Shown: positions 55,505-64,000 of the stretch, in pieces
Layout of the letters: every line of letters starts with the position of its first letter
Numbering within the stretch: position 1 is the stretch's first letter
NCBI GenBank assembly: GCA_949775045.1
Contig: OX459102.1
Span: forward strand, 1,342,501-1,406,500
DNA from: Metridium senile
Lineage: Eukaryota; Cnidaria; Anthozoa; Actiniaria; Metridiidae
DNA: 64,000 nucleotides
Direction: 5' to 3'
Notes under the pieces: model-generated
Databases searched by the model: none
What the model was told of the DNA's origin: nothing
Seen by the model: only the letters and a program-made list of their open reading frames with translations
Position numbers and translations under genes: made by a program

Positions 55505-56640
55505 TCGTCACAGGTGTGGGGCTCGCGTTGGCCAGGCTCCTTAGCTGCAGGTAAGAGAAGGAAGTACATTAGTGAAACATTTACGTTAAGGAACAAAAAA
55601 AAGAAGTGTATCATATTTTTTTATGCATAACAACTTTATTAAATAAGTAAATAAATACATAACAAAACGGGTTATAAGAGAGAGAAACTTAATTCTCATA
55701 AATTAACATACCCCTCAAAAAGAATTTTTAGGGTGTCGAATCTTCGGAGTGGTTGATGTTACATGAATCATAGTCACCATCATCATCATCATCGTCATTA
55801 TCATAAAAAGTTAAAACAACGTTCGCAGTCACCTTGCTTGACTCTACTGCTCTCCCTACAGATACGCCGCCATAAAGGGAACACGTCCCAAGTACTTGTC
55901 GGCTGCCGAACGGGAGTTTGGGGTCGACTTCAAGACACTGGGGCCTCTGGAAGGCCCCAACCTAGAAGAAGAGGTGCGTCAATCAATCAATCAATCAATC
56001 AATCAGTCAGTCCATCCAATAAAAATGTGACAGTTATTCAACATGTGCAAAACCGGAAAACCCATTGTATTTTTCCTTGTTTGCCCCTCGTATATCGATT
56101 GCACGAGTTGTTTTTGAGTGCTTTTCGTGAGTGAACACACATCATTGGCATCAGATTGTAAGACATTTGCCTAAATGTACGCCACAACGGTTCTGCAATT
56201 CGCATACGTGCATCCATCATACACGATCATACACATACATGTGTCAATCATGACGCGTGATATCAATGACTGCATGTGTACGCATTATGCATAACGTTGG
56301 ATAGCACACGCTACGAGTACGAAGATATGTACTTTTCGATATACACACAATGGGCAATGATGATGCAATGATGCGCACAACCACTGTCAAATCATTACTC
56401 ACCATCTTGTCTTTCAACAGGGAGAGACTCCCACAGATGAGGAGTCGTCCTCTGGGGACGTCATCCAGCTCCGGGTCAACCTGCTGGGCGGAGGTCAGCA
56501 TGCCCCACCAAGGGCGCCCCGGCCAGTAGCCCCCAAGCGCGAGGCGCGGGGGGTGAACGCCGGGACACGCCCCAGGAAGCGGCCGACCTCTGCCCCCACC
56601 TGCCCCATCCCATCCACCGACGCCGAACAAGATCCATGGA
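55505..56640 (+). pseudogene. GC-rich unknown gene, remaining exons of copy B
   Basis: Resumes in exon 2 (GTCACAGGTGTGGGGCTCGC), then exon 3 (55861 to about 55976; RYAAIKGTRPKYLSAAERE, FGVDFKTLGPLEGP, one extra Glu codon against copy A) and exon 4 (from about 56421; acidic start, then LRVNLLGGGQHAPPRAPRPV). Splice signals are kept. The frame in exon 4 stays open beyond 56640. Confidence 0.55.
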
Positions 56641-56782
56641 CTTGGACACGGAGGAGGAGCTGGTCCTTCCAGTGCCCCTACCGGTCGGCTTCAGGATGGA
56701 TGTCCTGCCAGCCGGTGGCTCGCTGCGTGCACTGGTGCAGTTCGTCCGACGGGTCCAGGTGCGCGTGGCCGAGAGCCAGGTA
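56636..56782 (+). CDS. Possible first exon of a further GC-rich gene copy
   Basis: From an ATG at 56636 the frame reads MDLDTEEELVLPVPLPVGFR, then GGSLRALVQFVRRVQVRVA, up to a GTAAGA donor at 56780. A short next exon (GSPASAPTTPTYELKSL) may follow CGATCGACAG near 56852. It overlaps the end of exon 4 in another frame. The protein-like composition in this frame suggests it is real coding sequence and that the units are arranged head to tail. Confidence 0.4.
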
Positions 56783-56875
56783 AGACGAGAGAAAAAAACT
56801 CACCTCTTTTGTCCGCATAAATAACGTGCGCCTCAATTCAATCGATCGACAGGGATCACCAGCATCAGCACCAAC

Positions 56876-57002
56876 CACCCCCACGTACGAGCTGAAGAGC
56901 CTGACGGCGTAGGCGAGGGGGAAGTAGGGCTGTATGGTTTCTCGTCCCTCGTCGGCCTGCACGTCATGTGCCCTGTACTCGGAAGGGCTCCCTACAGGTC
57001 AG
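56876..57002 (-). pseudogene. Inverted fragment of GC-rich exon 1
   Basis: Reverse complement of about 38863-38963, including the acceptor (CTGACCTGTAG) and the SPSEYRAHD and QPYFPLAYAV coding words. A further short plus-strand piece of the same exon is at 57878-57920. These show that the exon has been rearranged repeatedly. Confidence 0.7.
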
Positions 57003-57194
57003 AGAGAGAAAATAGTTACAATTCTCTCATTGTCATCTCCTTCCTATATAACTGGGAAGATCATGAAGAGGTTTTACCATTGCACTAACTGTACTTTCAG
57101 GGGGGATTGGGGTACTCCCTTTGTCCAAGTGGTGGTGGTGAACGTCGGAGATTTTTCGATTACTTTCTTCCATTCCTGGCTTTCATTCTGCAAG

Positions 57195-57715
57195 TCGACG
57201 TCAAAACAACAAGTTTCACGTCTTGACAAAACGCCGAATTAAACAATGTCAACTTCAAGTAAAAAGTGAGTAAATTTGCAGCATTTTTTCTCAAATCTTT
57301 TATGGTGCATCTAAATTTGCATTAAAAATAAAAACGTCTGTTAAAAATAGCATTATTCTGTTATTTTTCCACGATTTTACGAGCAGGTAGCTTTCGGCAA
57401 TTCTAGTTCAGTGTCAAAATTGCAATTTGACTGTTACAAGAAATAAATTGTAAGAAATCTAATTGTTAACTTGCGTTAAAGTTAAAAAGAAAAGTTCTTT
57501 GAAAGCTAATCGTATTTATGTATACACCTCCACTTATAGCTAGCGTTTTAGTGATATTTTTGTTTGTTTTATTAATAGGTAAAATTAAAAGGTAAAATTA
57601 AATTACGTTGATATCTAGAACACAGAAAGCGAAAACTGCCACGGAAATTCGAAGTACTGGAGGTGGAGGGGAGGAGAGATAAGAATTAGTAGTATAAAAC
57701 TATTCCAAACAACCA
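57195..57715. repeat. 520-bp repeat, second copy
   Basis: See 54965-55485; same orientation, a few indels. Confidence 0.88.
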
Positions 57716-57920
57716 TTCAACAGAAACCCTGACCTCACTTATGCGACCGTTGAATTCTGACATCTGTGGAGTGAGGACTGGATTTCTAAATGGTGCTTGT
57801 AGATGCAAACTGTGACCATGCACTTCTTTGAAGGTCTGTAAGTAAACCAAAATTGTAACCGTTTTCTCTCTCTCTCTGACCTGTAGGGAGCCCTTCCGAA
57901 TACAGGGCCCATGACGTGCA

Positions 57921-59526
57921 TGACAATGATGTACCTTACTAGAATTTTTACTTAACTTTAATTTGCAATACTAGAATTTTTACCCTACTTTAGCTAGAAT
58001 TAAGGAGTTTTTAAGGAGTTTTTGCTGGTTTTCTAAAATTCAAGGGCTTTTCAAGTGCCCTTAAAAACGTAAATCAAATCTAAGGGGTTTTCAAGGAGTT
58101 TAAGGAGTAGCACGAACCCTGTCCTTTGAACAATTGTTTTGAGTTTATCGATGGCAGGTGAGGCCTATAGACCAACCAGGAAAAAATCAACGTATTATGC
58201 ACATTGGCCCCAAAAGAGTTCACAGCATCAAATTTCAAGCAGTCCGATTCCAAACGGTTTAATTGCTCATCAACCTGGACCAAGCTCGGACAGTTTATAA
58301 ACGATTCAAACAGCCCAGATGAACTGTTGGAAAGTTACAATCAAAGGCCACCTATGGCCAACTCGTGGATCATAATTAGAACATTTTGAAAGCGCTTACA
58401 GTTTAGACCGCTCCATTATGATTATGTAATTATTTTCTCGGATTAGCTTGAGATGATTTGAAGCGAAAAATAAGTATTCAATGTTGTTGTTTTATTTGTA
58501 TTTTTTTGGTTGTCGTCCGTTTCCCTTACGGTCCGTCGTTCCCTCAGTCCGTGATCCGCTGACAAGTCTGATATTTACCTGGTTCGATCTTCGGTTCGTG
58601 CAGAGATACATGCGAGTTCAAAGAGTGTCTAAGAAACAGTGTTATTAAGTTGTTCTTGCAAAATAAACGCCAGAAAAAGCAAAATAGATAGTCATTGAAG
58701 CAATTGGTGTTATATTTGAGGCGATTTGGGCTGTTGGGGTAGTTTTTAGAGAGGCCGTTTTAGCTGTTTATTTGTTGTTGTCGAGGTCAACCTGGAGGTT
58801 TAAAACCGATCACGTTATCTCACATATTGTAAAGAAAGAAATATTACTTTCATCTACATATACATAGATCGTTAAGTTGAACTACTAGATAATAGGGTGA
58901 AGCGATTTAAATTTTGCGAATAAGTTTGTTGTTCTGTGCAAGAAGCTAAGAGCTCGAGAATCGCCTGTTTCAATCGCCTTTCGAATTTGTACGAATTAAT
59001 AGTAGTCAATAAAATTAAACTATTGACAGATAAACTGGTTACTTTAATCAAAAATATAAAAGAAATAATTACAATAAGCAATATATTTACCCTACAACAT
59101 CACTAAAACAACTATACTGTTGTTGTCTTCACTTCTAGTGTGTATCGTACTCTCTAAGAATGCTTACCGGAAATACTGTTAAATATCCAGTAATAACAGC
59201 TTCGTCCTTTGTAACTGGTTGTGAATCCATTCCATAGCATTATGAAAGGATGGATAAAAAGTAGCTTCTGTTTATAGCAGGGAAGATATCTCGATAAATT
59301 TGATCATAATAAGTTGGCTCGCTTAGTTCGCTCGTAAATTGCATGATCTTTAGTAAAATTCACAGTGACCATTTCCGAAAACATTCGACATAAACTTAGA
59401 CCATTCACTCTTATAAACTTATGTGTAATTCTACTGCGAATCGTGTGGCGTGAGCACATAAAATATGAGAGTATTCGCGATTACTTCGACCGAAAAATCA
59501 TTCCTTCAAATATCCATGTGCTCGAA
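57921..59526. other. No recognised gene
   Basis: AT-rich with short direct repeats (TAGAATTTTTAC near 57942 and 57974; AAGGAGTTT words near 58010). The 61-codon frame at 58204-58389 has no motif. Confidence 0.4.
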
Positions 59527-59670
59527 GTACGCTGACCGAGATCTTGGGGCTCAAAAGTTTACACTGACGGTCTAGTGAGTGAGCGAGTGAGCGAGTGAGT
59601 GAGTGAGTGAGTGACACTTCCGGTTCAAAAGCCCCATCCCAATAACTCGAGGATCTTCGATCCACGAGTT
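59527..59670. repeat. Inverted second copy of the hairpin/(CACT)n repeat
   Basis: Reverse complement of 21032-21175 with a similar microsatellite and the same terminal hairpin. Confidence 0.75.
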
Positions 59671-60509
59671 AAAAATGAGATTTAAAATACTTAAATGTAA
59701 TCCCATATTAAATAATAACACATTACTGTCAATTTCCGCAACAGTAGATAGCCTCCCTTGAAGTGCGTTTATAACTACAAAATTCCCAACAAAAGCCATG
59801 ATAGAGACTTTAGCCAATACCCTTGGAAATGACACCCAAAAGGTACGTAAATGGAACCGATATATTTATTTCAGGTCTTACCTTTTGGCTTTGTGTTGAT
59901 TATATGATTTTTTTCAGCGAGCAACAACTGGCCATTATCTGATGAGAAGTTTTGTGGGAGTGACTTGACAGGCAACGCATATCAAGCTTTTATCGAAATT
60001 ATCTTTTGAAGTAATCGTTTCATGTCCCAAAGACTATAAAAAGGTCGGTGCGCACGTGGATCTTCAATTACCGACGAGAAATCATTGTTAACAAGCAAAC
60101 GTTTTCAACTTTTGAATTACAAAAAACTAGCGAAAAGTATAAAAAAGTAAAGTGATTTTCAAGCAAAATCAAAACAAGTTCCTTCAGCGTCCGTTCAGTT
60201 ATAACAAAGTTAGTAGGGTATGAGGGAGTGATGTTTTTTTTATGAATGGATGGGTGAGGGGACAGCGGCTTTTGTCTTGCTTTTAGTGCACGCTGCAATA
60301 TTTACTTGAAAATGATTGACATTATGGTTGATAAGTCGGTTGATATAAACCGCTGAACCATGGCGAGCGGTAGGATGTGTCCTTGAGAGCTCTGCCGAAT
60401 TTCATCGAAGTCCCTAAAATTTGTATGTAAATCAGGGGTTCGTAGGACAAGAGAGGAGTTATCATCAACCTCGTCAACAGAAAGCTCTTTAGTGTCACCA
60501 CAAGCTAAA

Positions 60510-61240
60510 TCTCAAAAAATGGCCGAATTTAAAGAGCCTGTCACTATTGATACGCTGTTTGCGATACTTATGGAAGTACAGAAGAACACAATACCCTGCT
60601 AGAGGATAATGATGCTTTGAGGAAAGACATTGATGAAGTAAAAGGAGGGCTATCCATGCAGAACACGTTAGTAGAAGAGCTAAGGAAAGAGAACAAGCAA
60701 CTAAAAACTGAAGTGCAAGAACTAAGGAAGGCGTCAGATGCCTGTCTTTTACAAATTAACTTGCTACAATGCAAATTAGAACAAGTTGAGAACAAGGGAG
60801 ACGATCTGGAAATGTATACATATAATGTATAGGGCCATGTCCATCACCAAAATCTTCTATATTTATCAATTTTGTGTTACTTTTATTTAAATCATATAAC
60901 TATAGAGCAAAGCTTAATGGAAGTCAGTTGAAAATTAATGGTTTTAAAGCATACCTTAAATACTATGAAAGGATTGAATATTGTATTGCTGTGAAAAATA
61001 ATAATAAGCAGTTCCACCTGACAAAATTCAAAGCTATAAAACAAATAATACAAGTTTAAATATGTTGCTTTTTTTGTTCAGACAATGTAATTAATGATAA
61101 TAACAGGAAATAACTGTAATATCTTTGTAAAAGTAGCAGTAGTATTGTACTGTATTATATTGTATAGTATAGTAATGTAATAGTGGTAGTATTGTAGCTG
61201 TCTTATTTAGAATAAAGGAAAACTAAACTAAACTAAAAAA
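60510..61240 (+). pseudogene. Non-LTR retrotransposon ORF1 fragment joined to a 3' end
   Basis: After an ATG near 60520 (MAEFKEPVTIDTLF) the frame breaks, then a coiled coil runs in 60617-60832: EELRKENKQLKTEVQELRK, LEQVENKGDDLEMYT. A coiled coil ending in a D-L-E motif is typical of ORF1 proteins of CR1/L2-like elements, which bind RNA. The middle of such an element is missing; the segment ends in ACTAAACTAAACTAAA near 61225, like a retrotransposon tail. So it looks like an internally deleted, non-autonomous copy. Confidence is moderate. Confidence 0.5.
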
Positions 61241-62292
61241 AGTCGGTTGATATGTAAAGCTATAAACCATAAACGTCAAAATAAGAATGCTTTCTTTAGC
61301 TTTTCAAACAATTCAGTAAAACAAACATGCCCAAAGAAGGCGTGAACAAAATGTTCAAACGCGAAGCGCGTGCCTTCTTGACCTAGTTTAAAGACTAAGC
61401 TTACTATTTCCAGATGGAAAAAGCAGCGTTAAGTCAACAAAATGACCAAGGCTAACGAAAAGGCCTGTTATGTATGGTATGTGGCACAGGAACCCCAACG
61501 ATAAGCGCGCACACTCTTACGGTACTACACAGGAGCCCCTACAATCTAGGAACGCGCAATACTTACAGTGCTACAAAAGAACCCCAACAATAAGCACTAG
61601 CTGTACTTACTGTACTATAAATACAATCTCAGTTCATTATATTTCTCTTTACTAGGATCGATCAACCAACCGCTGACCAGCCCATCAAAACCAACAAGAC
61701 CATGGTCAAAAGGTGTCTTTCTCTGACAGGTTCGGTCCGTATATTTTCACATATAGTGAGCCTGAATATAAAGTTTCCGCACCAAAACCTGAGTATATAT
61801 TCGCCTATGCAGAACCAGAGTACACAGTACGCTGCGAAACCCAAAGATGAAGCATACATGCAATATATAAAAGCTTATCAAAGCTATGTTGATTGATTTC
61901 ATTCACATCGTTATTTTATAGGAAGGATCAATTGTTGATAGATAATAAATTAGCGAAATAGTTATTGGTAGTCGTTATCGATTTACTGGTTTGATTTCTT
62001 ATAATCGTGAAACATAAAATGCAATTGTGTAATTGTGAATTAAACAAGCGAGGAAAAAAGCAATTTGTACTAATGTGCACTATTTTGTTAGAAAACGTTT
62101 TCATGGATATAGAGAATGCACTCTTAAACTACTCCTTGCCTAAGGCTTGGTTAAAAAACACCGATAAGAATCAATGTCAATCGATACTAATCAATGTACT
62201 TAGTGGACGAACTTGGTGTGACTATTAATTAGGTAATTTCATCAATTATATGGTTCATCAATTAATTTTCGACCATCGATTGTCAACGTTTA
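61241..62292. other. No certain gene; low-complexity frame near 61.73 kb
   Basis: A frame at about 61722-61848 reads FGPYIFTYSEPEYKVSAPKP then EYIFAYAEPEY and stops. The internal repeat is suggestive but short. The rest is AT-rich. Confidence 0.35.
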
Positions 62293-62567
62293 CAGCAGTT
62301 CTCAGTCACACGTGAAGTTGGTGGACATCAATAAAACTATGTTTACAAGACGCATGGTGTTTTTACTTCAGTCGGGTTGCGAAACATGTTTAAATCTGGA
62401 AGCTGAATTCCCACAATAACCTCTTCGTCGGATTCACAAATGTTTCGCAGCCCGACTGAAGTAAAAACAACATGCGTCTCGTAAACAGTTTGATTGACGT
62501 CCACCAACTTCACGTTTCATAACGGTGCTTTTTATGCGAGCGGTGCACGTGTGACTGAGAACTGCTG
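62293..62567. mobile_element. 275-bp MITE with long inverted repeats and TA target duplication
   Basis: Ends CAGCAGTTCTCAGTCACACG and its complement, each flanked by TA (62291-62292 and 62568-62569). The inverted match continues in blocks for over 100 bases (GTGAAGTTGGTGGAC, ACTTCAGTCGGG), with an insertion in the right arm. TA sites and CAG ends fit a Tc1/mariner-type source. Non-coding. Confidence 0.88.
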
Positions 62568-62639
62568 TAAGTAGTATTTTTTTAGTATTTATCCATTTTA
62601 TATGTTATTTTTATTATTATTATTATTATTATGTATCAC

Positions 62640-63240
62640 TATCATCATCATACAACTCCAAACTTTTTATCCTAAACAAATACCTATCATTTTCACCACC
62701 AACACTTTTTCTTGTAATTATTTAGACCTTACTATCTCACTAAACCACTACACTTTATTACATAATAAGTTACACTACAGAGTGTTTCAAAAACCACACC
62801 ACAATTACATGTATCCACATCCAATTACCCTCAACATATTTTTAAAGCCATCGTAAAAACTGAAACTATTAGATATAGCAGACTCTCATGTAATAAACAT
62901 GAGTATAATTTTTAAGAAAACTATTTTTCCTTAGACTGAAATATTTAAACTATCCTAGCTGTATTTTTCATGATAATACTGTTCCCTGGCTACCTTATAT
63001 AAACCACATTAATAAATCCAGTAATAGATATAACAATACTCATTGTGATAAAAACTATCACCTATATACATCTTCATTTTCTAGATATTGTCACACCGAT
63101 ATTATTGTTAATAAGATTTTAAGAAAATATAATAATTTAAAAAACTGTAAATTTCTTCAAGCCAAAAGACTACAACCAAAATTATATAGCTGAATGTTAA
63201 CTAAGAAATCTCTGCACAAGAAAATATAAAAATTACAATA
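62640..63240 (+). pseudogene. Penelope-like fragment, copy 3 (3' part only)
   Basis: Matches 18630-19230 and 31690-32300: YLDLTISLNHYTLLHNKLHY and FQKPHHNYMY, then the same non-coding tail. Motifs A-C are missing. It ends abruptly at AAAATTACAATA, next to the ORF starting at 63241. Confidence 0.7.
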
Positions 63241-63765
63241 ATGACGTGGACCAAAAGATTGAACTGTCAAGATGGAGGGGAGATGTTGGACGCGAAATTA
63301 TGTGGTGTGCAGAAGAATTCTGAATTTTCTACCATGGAGAGCGTGTTATTCGGGTTTTATTCCGAAGATCATGGTATGAAGATGGTGAAAGCAGTCATCG
63401 AAGGGTTTCAGCGTTCCGTGGTTTGGAGAGGGACGGTGCGAGGAGAGCATCGCGAGACCATCTTCAGACCGTTGAAGGTGTATGACATGTCTCGTTACTG
63501 TGACATTGTGGAGAAAGAGACTGAATGTTGGGGTTACGAGATGTTGCGTCCGTCTTGTTTTCGTAAGAACTTGACGGCGGTGGAGATGTGCGAGGCGATG
63601 ACGACGTGTTCGCACTACATTGCATACAAAGAACGGGGGCATCCGGCCTTTCGAGTGGGAGTGTTTGAATTCAACGCGAAACGTCAAAGAGTCGATGAAG
63701 AAGTAGAGTTGACTGCAAAGTCTCGTCCCGCTGAGGATAATGCTGCAAGAGTGGATTGCAAGTGA
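63241..63765 (+). CDS. Unrecognised protein-coding exon
   Basis: A 174-codon frame starts MTWTKRLNCQDGGEMLDAKL directly at the Penelope-like boundary, so the true start may be downstream or upstream exon sequence may be lost. Codon use and GC content are higher than in its neighbours, and composition looks like a folded protein (FGFYSEDHGMKMVKAVIEGF, WGYEMLRPSCFRKNLTAVEM, RVGVFEFNAKRQRVDEE). Near the end, CAAGTGAGT provides a good splice donor (about 63761), so the gene probably continues beyond. I recognise no family. Confidence 0.5.
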   Translation: MTWTKRLNCQDGGEMLDAKLCGVQKNSEFSTMESVLFGFYSEDHGMKMVKAVIEGFQRSVVWRGTVRGEHRETIFRPLKVYDMSRYCDIVEKETECWGYEMLRPSCFRKNLTAVEMCEAMTTCSHYIAYKERGHPAFRVGVFEFNAKRQRVDEEVELTAKSRPAEDNAARVDCK

Positions 63766-64000
63766 GTGTTGCACTTTTTGTTACTTGATGGTCAAAAACC
63801 ACCTCCTGGGAGTAGGGTTGATGGAAAGGGTGTACTGCATTATTTGTTACCACAACCAAGCGATGCCGACGTGCGTGAGAGCGAGGAGACGTGTATATAT
63901 GACAGGAGTTTGGTGGCGTGAGATCATTCGTGTGACAAGAGACTGAGGATGGAGCAGGTCAGCGTGGACTAGTGTTTGTGTCACCTCCCTGTAACGTTGG
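63766..64000. other. Right edge, GC-richer, possibly intron or further coding
   Basis: Higher GC content continues from the preceding exon. Short frames exist on both strands but none has a motif. Confidence 0.3.

Overview
The window is an animal-type eukaryotic genomic segment: AT-rich, with GT-AG introns, animal-style transposon families and much internally duplicated sequence. A marine invertebrate (cnidarian, sponge or mollusc-like) fits best, but no sequence here fixes the species. I see no conserved housekeeping gene; almost everything recognisable is mobile DNA, its debris, or a multi-exon gene family of unknown function that has been copied within the window. No RNA gene, CRISPR array or bacterial-type operon was recognised.

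Layout. 1-4 kb: AT-rich DNA without a gene. 4.0-6.8 kb: a 274-bp MITE, an intact Tc1/mariner (DD34E) transposase, a nested palindrome and a long AT microsatellite. 6.8-13.3 kb: a nest of three insertions. The oldest layer is a minus-strand gene for an HUH replication initiator joined to a superfamily 3 helicase (CRESS/parvovirus-like). A 5'-truncated CR1/L2-like retrotransposon interrupts it near 11.45-12.54 kb. A 4051-bp TIR transposon (6950-11000, TA target duplication, 71-bp TIRs) interrupts its 3' part. That transposon is unusual: besides a DD38E IS630/Tc1-like transposase it carries a SAM-like/zinc-knuckle protein and a two-exon HIRAN-domain gene. 13.9-17.3 kb: a second copy of the MITE and a ~352-bp tandem repeat. 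17.3-21.3 kb: decayed Penelope-like reverse transcriptase, a SINE-like insertion whose empty site is also visible, and an exonuclease-like ORF fragment.

22.1-31.0 kb: an intact Helentron-type Helitron ORF of about 2630 codons. In order it has a 2A-like ribosome-skipping motif, an OTU protease, a 19-residue tandem repeat, a zinc-finger region, the HUH/two-tyrosine replicase, a PIF1-like helicase and an endonuclease/exonuclease/phosphatase domain. A 95-bp satellite follows. 31.3-33.2 kb: a second Penelope-like copy flanked by direct repeats.

33-58 kb: a ~5-kb block present twice (35.3-40.5 kb and 47.0-51.2 plus 55.5-56.6 kb). It carries exons of an unknown gene family whose GC-rich exons stand out against AT-rich introns; neither copy is intact. 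The second copy is split by about 4.3 kb holding a broken integrase-core gene and other exon remnants. 58-64 kb: a LINE-derived fragment, a 275-bp TA-flanked MITE, a third Penelope-like fragment, and an unrecognised GC-richer exon at the right edge.

The best candidates for something undescribed are the HIRAN-carrying TIR transposon, the Rep-helicase gene it landed in, and the 2A-OTU module in the Helentron.
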